From Theropithecus gelada (taxonomy: Eukaryota; Chordata; Mammalia; Primates; Cercopithecidae): a stretch of 64,000 nt of DNA. The translations under genes and the position numbers were made by a program. The notes beneath the pieces are model-generated. The model was given only the letters and a program-made list of their open reading frames with translations. It did not search any database and was not told where the DNA came from. The stretch lies in NCBI RefSeq assembly GCF_003255815.1, contig NC_037669.1:49712093-49776092 (forward strand). The letters are read 5' to 3'. Below are positions 23,339 through 34,141 of this stretch, piece after piece (the stretch's first letter is position 1; every line of letters starts with the position of its first letter).

Positions 23339-24272
23339 AGTTATTTTATTTCCATTTGTGTGACTGTAGGGTTATGCCATCTGGAACTGTAGAAGAGTTT
23401 GTAAAAACGTATTTTTAAAAATTTTCTGACACTGTCTTACTACTAGAACAAAAGCAATCAGGTCTGCATGCTGTGCAGAGGGCGATATACCTGCTTCCTT
23501 TGGGATCCTGTAGTCCTGGGATGTGAGTGCTCTGCTGGCCTTGGATCACAAAGGCTGATCCTTCTGTAAACCAGGTGCTGGGCAAGACATTAGACCAGAC
23601 TGGGCCCCATTTACCTATATTGGCATGGATTGTCCCTGTCCTCAAAATAAATTCCAGCAAGTCTGTTTCAGTCTTGTGAATGTCCTTGGTGAGGAGGTCT
23701 GGTTTATCCTTAATGCCGGTGTCTCCACCCAAGGTATACCATTTCCATGTGAGCAGCTTGGGATCAATTTGGATACCTGTCAGTTCCCCAGGGCTCAGTT
23801 TTATCCTGTGAAGGAGAAGCATATGGCATCTAATTGTAATGTTGTTGTTGCCAGTCAGAGGCTCAGTGTTTTGACGGTTTCATGTGTAAGCCATATGTAT
23901 TTTTGAAATGGGCTGTATTTGTTGTTAGAGTATGGGAATTTTGTTGTCCAAATCTGACCGGTAGGAAGGATATAGAATCTGGTTTCCTTGGTCTGTAATG
24001 ACTATGTTCCATATTCATCACTCATCAGAATTCCTGACTTAAGTAGTGAATCTGGAGATGGGTGATGCCGTGTTTGGAATGTGGCGATGTAGTCTTTGAG
24101 TGTTTCAAGTGCTTGTGTCTGTTCGCTTCCCCATGTGAGGTCTCAGGATGTCCTGGTTATCTTGTAATTGGTTTCAGGCTGATGTTTAAGTGAGATGTAC
24201 ACTGACTGCCTCCAGGACCCAGAAAACCTGTTCATCTTCGTGCTTCCTGTGTGCTGTTTGGCACCTTAAGGG

Positions 24273-24572
24273 CTTTTATTTTATTTTTGAGACAGGGCCT
24301 GACTGTGTCACCCAGGCTAGAGTGCAGTGGCGCGATCTCGGCTCACCTCAACCTCTGCCTCCCGAGTTCAAGTGATTTTCCCACCTCAGCCTCCCACGTA
24401 GCTGAGATTACAGACCTGCACCTCCACAGCCAGCTAATTTTTTTGTGTTTTTTGTTTAGATGGGATTTGGCCATGTTGCCCAGACTGGTCTCAAACTCCT
24501 GGGCCCAGGCGACCTGCCCACTTTGACCTCCTAAAGTGTTAGGAATACAGGTGTGAGCCATTGCACCCAGCC
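24273..24572 (-). mobile_element. Alu, antisense, old
   Basis: Private changes include CACTTTGACCTCCTAAAGTG and AGGAATACAG. Target duplication AAGG(G/A)CTTTTATTTTAT at about 24266 and 24573. It lies inside the decayed ERV. Confidence 0.9.
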
Positions 24573-25214
24573 AAGGACTTTTATTTTATCTATCACTGTG
24601 ATCAGGATTTTTCTCCCCTTCTGGTGACCACTGTGCTGCTAAAAATTTGCAATTGGTGTCTGGGCCTATGGTTTTATCTGTATGAATAGTCTATCCTAGT
24701 GATCTTAAGTGTGTTGTTACTTGGGAATTTTTTTGCTTAAGTTTTTCCTGGTCATTGTTTACCATTATAATGTCACCTATGTATGATATTTTTAGTGATA
24801 TGTACTTTAATTGATCTCTGTGTGATGATGAAATGAAGTGAGCTATTACTGAACTATTTAATTATCTTTGCAGTAATCTTTTAAATTGGGTGTTTTTTGC
24901 CTTCCCAAGTAAAGGAGCTATTTTCCTGACTTTTTTTGTTTATTGGTATGGCAAAGAACATGTGTGACTGCTTATGGTTACATAGTATTTGCCACTGGAG
25001 TTAGTGATCTTATTAATGACATCTTCTACATCTGGAAATGCTTCAGGCATTTTGGGTGAGAATATATTTAAATTTCCTTAATAAATAGTCTATAACTCCT
25101 GTTTTGTTTTAAGACAGGCCATACTGGCCTATTAAAGTTATTTGAAATGCCAATTGTAATCACATCTTTCTTCCTTCCTTGAGGAATTCTAGAATCTTTG
25201 TTTTTTGTTTGTTT

Positions 25215-25345
25215 GTTTGTCTTTGAGACTGAGTCTCGCTCTGTCGCCCAGGCTGGAGTGTGGTAGTGTGATCTCGACTCACTGCAACCTCCACCTCCCC
25301 GGTTCAAGTGATTCTCCTGTCTTAGCCTCCTGAGTAGCTGCGAGC
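25215..25345 (-). mobile_element. Partial Alu, antisense
   Basis: TTGAGACTGAGTCTCGCTC to GAGTAGCTGCGAGC; only one arm is present. Confidence 0.8.
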
Positions 25346-25423
25346 ACTATGGTGTTTGCTCCATTATCCCACAGATAAAGCGGAGCCAGTTTGCATCTGT
25401 GGTCTGTCTTTAACGAAAGAAAC

Positions 25424-25610
25424 ACACCTGTTTTCCTAACACTTTAGGAGGTCAAAGTGGGCAGGTCTCTTGGGCCCAGGAGTTTGAGACCAGCCTGGGC
25501 AACATGGCCAAATCCCATCTCAACAAAAAAATACAAAAAAAATAGCCGGCTGTGGTGGTGCACGTCTGTAATCTCAGCTACTTGGGAGGCTGAGGTGGGA
25601 GAATCGCTTT
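25424..25610 (+). mobile_element. Partial Alu, sense; inverted copy of 24373-24556
   Basis: Shares CCTAACACTTTAGGAGGTCA, AAAGTGGGCAGGT, ATGGCCAAATCCCATCT and GTCTGTAATCTCAGCTAC with the reverse complement of the Alu at 24273-24572. These are not subfamily states. Confidence 0.8.
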
Positions 25611-25615
25611 GTCTG

Positions 25616-25915
25616 ACTGTGAAGGACAGCTGCTAACTATGCTAATTGTTGTGAGCAGTGCAAGGTCAGACATAACCAGGTCCACACACATTTGTGCCTT
25701 TCCCAAGGTCAGACTTTTACTGATATTTATTCAATCATAAAAGCCATGAGCTACAAGGAGTTCCCAAGGAGGCAATTCTTAGTATTACCCACTCACTCAG
25801 TAGTCAGAGCCACGGGCACATAGGTCCAAGCCAATCCACAGGTCAGTCAATATTGCAAACCATCACAGCAGTATACGTAACTAGTATGTAAATATTATAG
25901 ATTAAAAATTTCACA
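25616..25915 (-). mobile_element. Possible LTR fragment linked to the antisense ERV
   Basis: Non-Alu sequence that, on the minus strand, contains GATTGAATAAATATC, a plausible LTR polyadenylation signal, upstream of the RT fragments. The termini were not resolved, so this is tentative. Confidence 0.3.
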
Positions 25916-26460
25916 TCAAACATTTAACACCAAGGGAAAGGGGATAGGAAAAGGGGTTAATGAATCATTCCAAGGAGAGTTGGACTGGTTCACTGATGTG
26001 AACATGGAGAGTGTTCTGGGCTGATCCTGACGGTCATCAGTGTCTTGCAAGGAAGAGTCCTTGATTTGGGTGGAGTCTTCAGTGGCAGATGCCGGGTGCT
26101 GACCATGAGTGACAGCAAGACAGTGTCTAGTGAGATGTCTGAGTGGAACTGCTGAAGTCCTGCTTTTTTTAAAATGGTCCTTGAGTCTTCTGGTGAAAGC
26201 TGATAGTAAAAAGTGTGTGTGGCCATACCCTTGCCTGGTTGGGTGCAGTTTCTGTTGATGAGGCAGACATCTTGTCCCTGTTGGCATGATGCCTTTTGAA
26301 ATGTACGATGGAATCTTTCTAACATGCAGTTACTTATGTCAAGGGCTCTGTATATAGGCAGTGAGGTAGTGAGAAGTGTATTCTAGATTCCGCATATTCT
26401 AGATCCATTCCAAAGTAAAAGCTGACAGGACTTGCTGATGGGTTAGAAGTGGAATGTGAG

Positions 26461-26763
26461 GCCGAGCACAGTGGCTCACACGTGTAATCCCAGCCCTTTG
26501 GGAGGCCAAGGTGGGTGGATCGCTTAAGCTCAGGAGTTTGATACCAGCCTGAGCCAACAAAGTGGGACGCTGTCCCTTTCCAAAAAAATACGAAAATTAG
26601 CCGGGCGTGGCAGTGAGTGCCTGGGGTCCCAGCTACTTGGAAGGTTGAGGTGGAAGTATGACTTGAGCCTGGGAGGCAGAGGTTGCAGTGAGCCGAGATC
26701 GCGCCACTGCACTCCAACCTGGGTGACAGAGTCAGACCCTGTTTCAAAAAAAAAAAAAAAAAG
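26461..26763 (+). mobile_element. Alu, sense
   Basis: GGCCGAGCACAGTGGCTCAC start and A-tail at 26744-26762. Confidence 0.9.
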
Positions 26764-27440
26764 TGGGATGTAAGAGAAAGAAGTCAAGGATGACTCCACG
26801 GTTCTTGGCCAGAGCACATGGGTGGAAGAGCTGTGGGAAGAGCAGGTTTAGGGGTGGGGCCCCAGAGACAAAATAACCCAGGGCTCTGTGGAAGGTCCAA
26901 GGCTGGTCCAGAACACGGCAGCGTGTTGTGCATCCTGGCTCCCTGTTATCAGCTACTTGGGGAACCCCTGAAAGAGGAAAGGGGCAGCAGTGCAGAGGCG
27001 TGGTAGAGGGACTGAGTCCCCCACCCCAGGCTGCTGGGATGCTCAGCCTCCTCCTGTGGTCAGCAGGAGGGAGGCTTGGAAGGCGTTGGAGATGAACCAG
27101 CAGAATCACGTTGGCTTTGGACACCCGGGTTCCCTGCAAGGTTCTAAAGTGGCCAGATGCCGCCCCCTGGTGGCTGATATGGCTCCTTACAACCCTCACT
27201 GACCTGCTAGACAGCCCACAAGCTGGAACTGGAGGGGGGCCCATCCCCAACTGTGAGCAAGGTCGGGGTTCATTTGAGGCTACGAGTTGGGGCAAACGGA
27301 CTCCCCTGGGCATGAGGCTTTTGAGCCTGTCAAGTGCCTCCCTTATCGCAGAAGAGCAAACTGAGGGGCACGAAGGGGAAACAACTCTGGGGAAAGGGGT
27401 GGCTTGGGGACCCCATCCCCGTTTTGCTTTCTGCTGATTT
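26764..27440. other. GC-rich non-repeat patch with CTCF-like motif
   Basis: Unique, moderately CpG-containing sequence around the CTCF-like motif at 27158-27176. The 189-codon minus-strand frame across it starts near an Alu tail and shows no domain. Confidence 0.4.
27158..27176 (-). promoter_or_regulatory. CTCF-like binding motif
   Basis: GCCGCCCCCTGGTGGC reads GCCACCAGGGGGCGGC on the minus strand, a near-perfect CTCF core. It lies in non-repeat, GC-rich sequence about 8.7 kb upstream of the RBSN promoter and has the same orientation as the motif near 15990. Confidence 0.6.
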
Positions 27441-27724
27441 TTCAGTCTTCTCCTATTTTCCTTTCCTTTAATTTTTTTGATTTAGATATTTTTGAGAAAA
27501 ATACATGTGGAGGAAAAAAGCAATTCAAATCATAGGAAAAGAGCCTACATTGTGGAAAGTCAGTCTCCCCGCCACTCCAGTTCCCCTCCCCAGAGGTGCC
27601 CGCTGTTACAGTTGGTGTTTCCTGCCAGGGACTCACCATGCATCCTGTCACCTGAATTTCTGAAGGGTTTACTGTGTGCCATGCACACGTGGCATTTCTG
27701 ACCTCCGTGTTTCTTCCCAATCCA

Positions 27725-27905
27725 GCAGCCAGAGGTCACATCCTATCCCTCCCCTACTCAGCACTTCCCCTGGCTCCCACCTCACTCACAGTAAAGGCCA
27801 CAGTCCCTTCGATGGCTGTGATCTCCCCTTACCCTTGAGGTCTCAGACCTGATTTCCCATAACTCTCTCCCTCACTTCCTCTGCTCCAGCCACACTGGCC
27901 TCATT
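27725..27905 (+). repeat. L2 fragment
   Basis: CAGTAAAGGCCACAGTCCC and TCTGCTCCAGCCACACTGGC are L2 landmarks. Confidence 0.6.
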
Positions 27906-28520
27906 ACTGAGGAGAGCAAATATCACCTGGTGGCCACAAAGCAGACCATCTAGAGGCAACACTTCTTATCTGAGGAATTCAGAAGTAATTGGACTTCCCT
28001 GTGATCTAAAGTTGGCATCTAGTACCAGGCTTCCTTCCCCAAAATGTATAAGAAACCAGAATTTCTGTACATCTCCGAATGCATGCATGTCAAAACTCAT
28101 TGTGCAACCCTTGCTGACATCAAGGCACCAAAATGTCTACAAGTGTAACTTTTTTTTTTTTTTGAGACGGAGTTTTGCTCTTGTCGCCCAGGCTGGAGTG
28201 CAATGGTGCGATCTCGGCTCACTGCAACCTCCGCCTCCCTGGTTCAAGTGATTCTCCTGCCTCAGCCTCCATTTATTATGACTGATGTGGCTAATATGGT
28301 CCAAATTACCATTAAGCTCCTGCTTTAAGGTCCATAAATGCCCCTAAGGAAAATCCATTGTGGTTCGCACAGTCCTCTCTTGCTGAGGCGTTGGCCGCAC
28401 TCTGATGCAGGGTTCTTTCTATCTCATAAAACTTTCCCTTTCAATCCTATACTGTTGTGGGCAAACTCTTCTTAACTACCTGCGAGCCAATCTCTTTCCA
28501 TTCCCAGGGCTCTGACATCT
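27905..28520. repeat. Possible LTR remnant split by an Alu
   Basis: AT-balanced sequence with ATAAATGCCCCTAAGG and CTCATAAAACTTTCCC blocks that read like an LTR U3/R region. It is interrupted by the Alu fragment at 28149-28270. The termini are not defined. Confidence 0.3.
28149..28270 (-). mobile_element. 5'-truncated Alu, antisense
   Basis: T-run, GAGACGGAGTTTTGCTCTTG, stops abruptly after CTGCCTCAGCCTCC. Confidence 0.85.
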
Positions 28521-28534
28521 CGCCCAGCAATTAC

Positions 28535-28955
28535 TTTGCTTATTGTGGTAAAACATACACAACACACTATTTATCATTTTAATCATTTGTAAGTGCACAA
28601 TTCAGTGGCATTAAATACAGTCACAATGTTGTGTAACCAGCTCCACTATCTATACTGAAAACTTTTCATCATCCCTTATAAAAACTCTGTACCCTTTAAA
28701 CAATGACTCTCCCTCCCCTCACCCCTGGTAGCCTTTATTTTATTGTCTGTCCCTATGAATTTGACTATTCTGGATATCTCACCATAAATGGAATCGTATA
28801 GTGTTTGTCCTATTGTGTCTGACTTATTTCCCTAAATGTAATGAAAAAGATCCATCCATGTTGTATCAGATATCAAAATTAATTTCCTTTTTATGGTTGA
28901 ATAATATTTTATTGTAAGTATAGACCATGTTTTGTTTATTCATTCATCTGTTTGG
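28535..28955 (-). mobile_element. L1M-type LINE fragment, antisense (part 1)
   Basis: Reads as the familiar old L1 end: GTGGTAAAACATACACAACA, CAATTCAGTGGCATTAAATA, GGAATCGTATAGTGTTTGTC. It seems to continue at 31180-31260 after the LTR and Alu insertions. Confidence 0.7.
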
Positions 28956-29033
28956 GAAAGAAAACCTTTTTCTGAGAAATGCTAACCCCTTTAAATTACC
29001 AGGCCCAGAAAAGCATTTAAAATGTAACAGCAG

Positions 29034-29332
29034 GCTGGGCGTGGTGGCTCACGCCTATAATTCCAGCACTTTGGGAGGCTGAGGTGGGCAGATCACTTGA
29101 GGTCAGGAGCTCAAGACCAGCCTGGCCAGTATGGTGAAACCCCATCTCTACTAAAAATACAAAAATTAGTTGGGCATGGTGCTGCACACCTGTGATCCCA
29201 GCTACTCAGGAGGCTGAGGCATGAGAATCACTTGAACCTGGGAGGTGGAGGTTGCAGTGAGCTGAGATTGTGCCACTGCACTCCAGCCTGGGCAACAGAG
29301 TGAGAGTCCCTCTCAAAAAAGAAAAAAAAATT
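29034..29332 (+). mobile_element. Alu, sense (first of two at one target site)
   Basis: GGCTGGGCGTGGTGGCTCAC start. Preceded by AATGTAACAGCAG and followed by AATTGTAATAGCAG. Confidence 0.9.
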
Positions 29333-29346
29333 AATTGTAATAGCAG

Positions 29347-29645
29347 ACTGGGTTCGGTGGCTCACGCCTGTAATCTTAGCACTTTGGGAGGCTGAGGTGG
29401 GCAGATTGCTTGAGCTCAGGAGTTTGAGACCAACCGGGCAACATGGTGAAACACCATCTCTACAAAAAATAGAAAAACTAGCCAGGCATGGTGGTAGGCG
29501 CCTGTAGTCCCAGCTACTTGGGAGGCTGAGGTGGGAAGATCACCTGAGCCCAGGATGTTGAGGCTTCAGTGAACCATGATCACGCCACTGCACTCCAGCC
29601 TGGGCAACAGAGTGAGACCCTGTCTCAAATAAACATTAAAAAATA
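29347..29645 (+). mobile_element. Alu, sense (second of two at one target site)
   Basis: ACTGGGTTCGGTGGCTCACG start, tail ends before AATGTAGCAGCAG, a third version of the same target. Confidence 0.9.
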
Positions 29646-29963
29646 AAATGTAGCAGCAGTTGCATCTCACTCTTCCTTGAGCTAAATAATTACCTCTTGA
29701 ACCTACTTGCTGTGCCAGCTCTGACACCAAGGAGCCATCAAATGCCCTACACCCTATAGTTCAACAATGTATAGCCAATCATTAACCAATGTTATTTCTG
29801 TAAACCAATGAGAATTCCTGATGAACAACTTCTGTAATTGCAAGCTCTCCAGATTTGTCCTTTTTTTCTCTCTCTCTTTTTTGAGACAGGGTCTCAGTCT
29901 GTTGCCCAGGCTGGACTGAGGTAGCATGATCATAGCTCGCTGTAACCTCAAACACCTGGGCTT

Positions 29964-30282
29964 GGCCGGGTGCGGTGGCTCATGCCTGTAATCCCAACAC
30001 TTTGGGAGGCTGAGATGGGAGGATCACCTGAGGTCGGGAGTTCAAGACCAACCTGACCAATATGGTGAAACCTCGTCTCTACTAAAAATACAAAAAATTA
30101 GCTGGGTGTGGTGGCACCTGCATGTAATCCCAGCTACTCAGGAGGCTGAGGCAGGAGAATTGCTTGAACCCAGGAGGCAGAGGTTGCAGTGAGCTGAGAT
30201 CATGCCATTGCACTCCAGCCTGGGCAACAAGAGCGAAAACTCCGTCTCTAATAATAATAATAATAACAATAATAATAATAAT
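29964..30282 (+). mobile_element. Alu, sense, nested
   Basis: GGCCGGGTGCGGTGGCTCAT start, (TAA)n tail. Target duplication AAACAC(C/T)TGGGCT at 29950-29962 and 30283-30295. Confidence 0.92.
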
Positions 30283-30370
30283 AAACACTTGGGCTCAAGT
30301 GATCCTCCTGCCTCACCCTCCAAAGTAGCTGGGACTACAGGTACACACCTCTATGCCCAGCTAATTTTCT

Positions 30371-30662
30371 TTTTTTTTTTTTGAGACAGAGTCTCGACTG
30401 TGTTGCCCAGGCTGGAGTGCAGTGGTGTGATCTCGGCTCACTGCAGCCTCTGCCTGCTGGTTCAAATGAGTCTCCTGCCTCAGCCTCCCCAGTAGCTGGG
30501 ATTACAGGCATAAGCCACCACGCCTGGCTAATTTTTGTATCTTAGTAGAGACGGGGTTTTGCCATGTTGGCCAGGCTGGTCTCAAACTCCTGACCTCAGG
30601 TGTTCCACCCATCTCATCCTCCCAAAGTGCTGGGATTATAGCCGTGAGCCACCATGCCCAGC
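30371..30662 (-). mobile_element. Alu, antisense, nested
   Basis: T-run and GAGACAGAGTCTCGACTG. Perfect 15-bp target duplication CCCAGCTAATTTTCT at 30356-30370 and 30663-30677. Confidence 0.92.
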
Positions 30663-30967
30663 CCCAGCTAATTTTCTAACTTAATTTTCTTTCTTTCTTT
30701 TTTTTTTTTAGAAACGGGGTTTCACTATGTTGCCAAGGCTGGTCTCAAACTCCTGGCCTCAAGCAATCCTTCTGCCTCAGTCTCCCAAGTAGTTGGGATT
30801 ACAGGCATGAGCCACTGTGCCCAGCCTCATCCTTTTCCTCATTAAAATCTCGAGCCTCTTGTTTGTTCTCCAGAGCACTTTCCAAGACAGCTTGGAAGTG
30901 TGCAGTCCCAGGGTGCAGTCCTCAACCTTTGCATTTGAGTAAATTCTCTTTAAACTACATTCTGAGC

Positions 30968-31155
30968 TAGTGACATAGCAAGACTCCACCTCTAAAATTT
31001 TTTCTTCATTAGCTAGGTGTAGGGGTGCATATCTGTAGTCCCAGCTACTCAGGAGGCTAAGGTGGGATGATTGCACCACTGCACTCTAGCCTGAGTGACA
31101 GAGTGAGACCCTGTCTCTAAAAACAAACAAACAAACAAACAACAACAAAAAGACT
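30968..31155 (+). mobile_element. Partial Alu, sense
   Basis: AGCAAGACTCCACCTCTAAA to GAGACCCTGTCTC with a (CAAA)n tail; 5' part missing. Confidence 0.8.
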
Positions 31156-31179
31156 GCATGCTGACTCTTTTGATTATTC

Positions 31180-31262
31180 TATGTTGACATGTTGATGGAC
31201 ATTTGAGGTGTCTCTATCTTTTGGCTATTGTGAATAAGATTGCTATGAACATGGGTGTTGGC
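31180..31262 (-). mobile_element. L1M-type LINE fragment, antisense (part 2)
   Basis: TGATGGACATTTGAGGTGTC, TTGGCTATTGTGAATAAG and GCTATGAACATGGGTGT directly continue the L1 segment that breaks off near 28955. Confidence 0.65.
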
Positions 31263-31289
31263 CTCATTACTTTTTCTTCAATCTGCCCT

Positions 31290-31657
31290 GCGCACTTCCA
31301 CATGAGGACTTCGCAGTGGCTGTTCCCTCTGCCTGGAATGCTGTTCTCCAAGGGATCCACATGGCTCACTTTCTTCAAGTCTTTGCTCAAATGGTGCCTT
31401 CTCAATGAGGCCTACCCTGACCGCACTATAAGTTCTGCAACCTGGCACTCCTTGTTCTCTTTACTCTGTTTTTTTCTACGGCACTTACCACTTTCTAATG
31501 TGCTATATAATATTCTTATTTAGTATATTAATTGTTTAGGATCTGTGTCTCTCCATGAGAATGTAGACTCCCTGAGGGCAAGGATCAATGTCGGTTTTGT
31601 TTATCTCAGGCACTCATGTAGGTAGGTGCTTAATACATAGTTTGTTGAATGAACCTA
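31290..31657 (+). repeat. L2 fragment with intact 3' end
   Basis: TCTGCCTGGAATGCTGTTCT, GAATGTAGACTCCCTGAGGG, TTGTTGAATGAA end. Confidence 0.75.
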
Positions 31658-31659
31658 AA

Positions 31660-33250
31660 ATCACAAGCCTAAGTCATTTGCTGAGTTATAGATTTTAAAG
31701 CGGAGTCACGAGACGAATGTGTTAGATGTTCTAACATGCCAAACTCTCTTAAATCCCTCAAATACTTAAAATACCATATACACACAGATTGTTTCAAATC
31801 TGGGTTAAAATTGAGCTTAACTTCTCAACTGGCTGAAAGTGCATATCTCTGAAGATGTAGGTCAGGGAATGAGATCTGAAGCTGCAGACAACCAGCGTGA
31901 CTTTTTCTCATGACCTGAGGACCATGCTGTGCTCTTGATTGTCCTTCTCCCTGCACATAGGGCCACCGTGCAGGTTGTGTGCAGCACAGTTGGGAGTGGG
32001 GTGGGGTGGGGGTAAGTGGATGCTGAAATCCAGTCTGTGCCCCACTTGCCAAATGCAGGGCTCGAGTGCCAGCACAGGGTTGTGTCCGTTGGAGAGAAGG
32101 GAGTGGCACCTCTTTCCTATTTGCCATAGGCCCCGATGGGCTGGGAGTGGTCCTGCTTTGTCAAAGAGGATGCCAGCCCACTACCTGCAAATTGGTTGGC
32201 TTTGCAGCTCACATCTCCCAAGTCAATTCCATGTTTCCTGATTTTCAGGTTTGTTGAGGCTGTTCCCCCACCCACTATTGGATTTAATGAATCCAGTTGC
32301 TATGTGATTCTATTCTGAGTTCTTTTTGTAGACATCCCATCTGGCAAGGCCATGACTCTCAAAGCTATTTCTATGACACCAGATTGGATCCTCATACCCT
32401 CATGCTATTGTCTGACTCAGCATGACACAACAGCCAAGGCATCTGAATCACACCACTCTTCCTTTTTCTTTATTTAACAAACATTTACATAGTCCTTCCC
32501 CTGTGCCAGGCGCTGTCCTAACACTTTCCAAATATTAAGCTATTTAACCTTCCAATCTAAGAGGTGGGTACTATAATTATCTCATTTTACAGACGAGGAA
32601 ACCAAAGCTCAGAGAATTTAAGTGACCCGCCCAGGGTTCACGTGGCCATAGGTGGCAGGGCTGGGATTCAAACCCAGGTCGACTTTCGCTCCATCTTGGC
32701 TTTTTTCTTGTCATTCTTTCCCTCCCTCTTCCTCTTCCTTTCTCCCCTCGTTTTCTCTTCCCTTTCTTCTTTCCTCATTCCCTACTTCCTTCCTGATAGA
32801 GCCACAGCAACCGCCACCTGCTTCCCTCGGACACTGCCCAGCCCAGCACACCCTGCCCCCATCCTCCAGGCAAGGCGCTGCCAGGCTGTCCGTCATCACC
32901 CTCATTTCCCTGTGCCAGCAGACAGGGTGTGCCAACCTCAACCCTGTCAACCCGCTGGCTCCGACCACAGCAGCTGGCAGAGGCGTGGAAGCTGGGGCCA
33001 GGCCAGCTTGGAGGGCAGTTGGCACTTCGGGAAGTTACACGATGTGCCCAGACCTTCCCCAATGATGTTTATGTTACCCATATCATAATTCATTTTCTTG
33101 CCCAGGGATTTTAATGTGGGCAAGATGGCTTGTGCTGCTTGGGATAAACTTAGACAAATAAGGGGCCAAAAGAAAGTGAGAAGTGAGATAGAGGGATAGA
33201 GAGACAGAAAGAAATAGAGAACCCTAAGGCAGAGGGCAAGCGTGAAGAGA
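31660..33250. other. Intergenic, mostly unique sequence
   Basis: Apart from the MIR at 32475-32690 and a pyrimidine-rich tract at 32705-32800, I see no repeat or gene. Overlapping open frames up to 174 codons lie across the tract and lack protein-family features. Confidence 0.35.
32475..32690 (-). repeat. MIR element
   Basis: CTGTGCCAGGCGCTGTCC, ACAGACGAGGAAACCAAAGC, GGGATTCAAACCCAGG. Confidence 0.75.
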
Positions 33251-33359
33251 CCCAGGTGTCCAAGATTCTCTCACTAGAAGTGGCTGCCTACAGTTTTGGG
33301 AACAAGGAGGAGTGGCTTGATATTATCCCTCTGTGTGTGAATGAACTTCTCTCTGAGTT

Positions 33360-33560
33360 TCTCAAAGGACTCATGTTCTTCTCCATAACTATGCCTTTGC
33401 ATATGCGGTTCCCCTGGCCTGGAAGGCCCTTCCTAATCGTTTCTACCCGAGGACCGGGGACCATGCTCACGTGCTGCCCGCTTATGGGAACCCTTTCCTG
33501 AATTCCTGCGGGGGACTCTGCTGGTCTCTCCTCTGACACCATAGCATCTGTGTGCACATG
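33360..33560 (+). repeat. L2 fragment
   Basis: CCCCTGGCCTGGAAGGCCCT and surrounding sequence. Confidence 0.5.
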
Positions 33561-33699
33561 CATACTTCTGTTTTGAACTAATTGGCTTACATCCCCTCTC
33601 TATGCCCAGTACAGGAGTGGTGGCTGGAGGAGGCTGAGGAGGTACAGGAAGTCTATCAGCACGTCACAGAGGAAGGAAAAGTGGGGATTGTGAAAGCCT

Positions 33700-33935
33700 C
33701 AAGGCAAGGTGACTCTGGGTTCAAGGCTCACCAGCTGGTGACCTTGGGCAAGTCACCTAACCTCTCTGTGCCTCAGCTTCCCTTCTATAAAATGGGAATA
33801 ATATTACATTTTGTACAGTTTGTACATCATTGAGTTGTGTGAGAATGAAATGAGTTAAGATATGGAAAGCACATAGAACAGTGTCTGGCGTGTACAAATC
33901 CCTCAGTAAATATTAGTCATTATTGTTATCAAACT
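33700..33935 (+). repeat. MIR element
   Basis: GTGACCTTGGGCAAGTCACC, TAACCTCTCTGTGCCTCAGC, AACAGTGTCTGGCGTG. Confidence 0.8.
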
Positions 33936-34141
33936 GGAAATAGTCAGAGTTGCCTAAAGGATTAAAGAAAGTACTTTTGATGAAGTGTGAAGCATATAGG
34001 AAAGTCTTTGTGATTATCATTAACAATATCAAGAGCAGTGCTCAATCCATTGTGATTTCCAGAATTAACTTACAAGGTGAGGCCACATTGCTATTGCTTT
34101 TTTGAGCAAATGAAATGATGAATATGATGTTTTTTTCTTTT

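Larger units (their letters stand above)
22130..26330 (-). mobile_element. Decayed endogenous retrovirus, antisense, broken by Alus
   Basis: On the minus strand, the part at about 25140-24590 translates (with stops) to a reverse-transcriptase-like order: GKYYV, LNSSVIAHF, YIGD at the YxDD position, then CKFL. Further along, at 23490-23660, TWFTEGSAF matches the RNase H WFTDGS region. Shorter minus-strand frames at 25990-26325 and 22137-22517 may be other internal parts. The element carries stops, frameshifts and several Alu insertions, and no intact frame remains. Family not assigned (class III/ERVL-like or related). The outer limits are approximate. Confidence 0.6.
29872..30824 (-). mobile_element. 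Old antisense Alu carrying two younger Alus
   Basis: Outer pieces are 29872-29963, 30283-30370 and 30663-30824. They join in Alu order: left at GTAACCTCAAACACCTGGG, middle at ACTTGGGCTCAAGTGATCC, right at TTTAGAAACGGGGTTTCAC. Confidence 0.85.
28960..30962 (+). mobile_element. ERV1-like LTR remnant carrying Alu insertions
   Basis: Non-Alu parts (28960-29033, 29647-29871, 30825-30962) read as one LTR: AACCAATGAGAATTCCTG, TGTAATTGCAAGCTCTCCAG, CTTGGAAGTGTGCAGTCCC and TTCTCTTTAAACTACATTC. It appears to split an L1 3' end. Family not named. Confidence 0.4.

Noticed and set aside
26744..27313. 189-codon minus-strand open frame
   Set aside because: Runs out of an Alu A-tail (poly-Phe end), no recognisable domain, no supporting splice signals.
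32564..33088. 174-codon plus-strand frame
   Set aside because: Begins in a MIR and crosses a pyrimidine-rich tract; no domain and no flanking gene structure.
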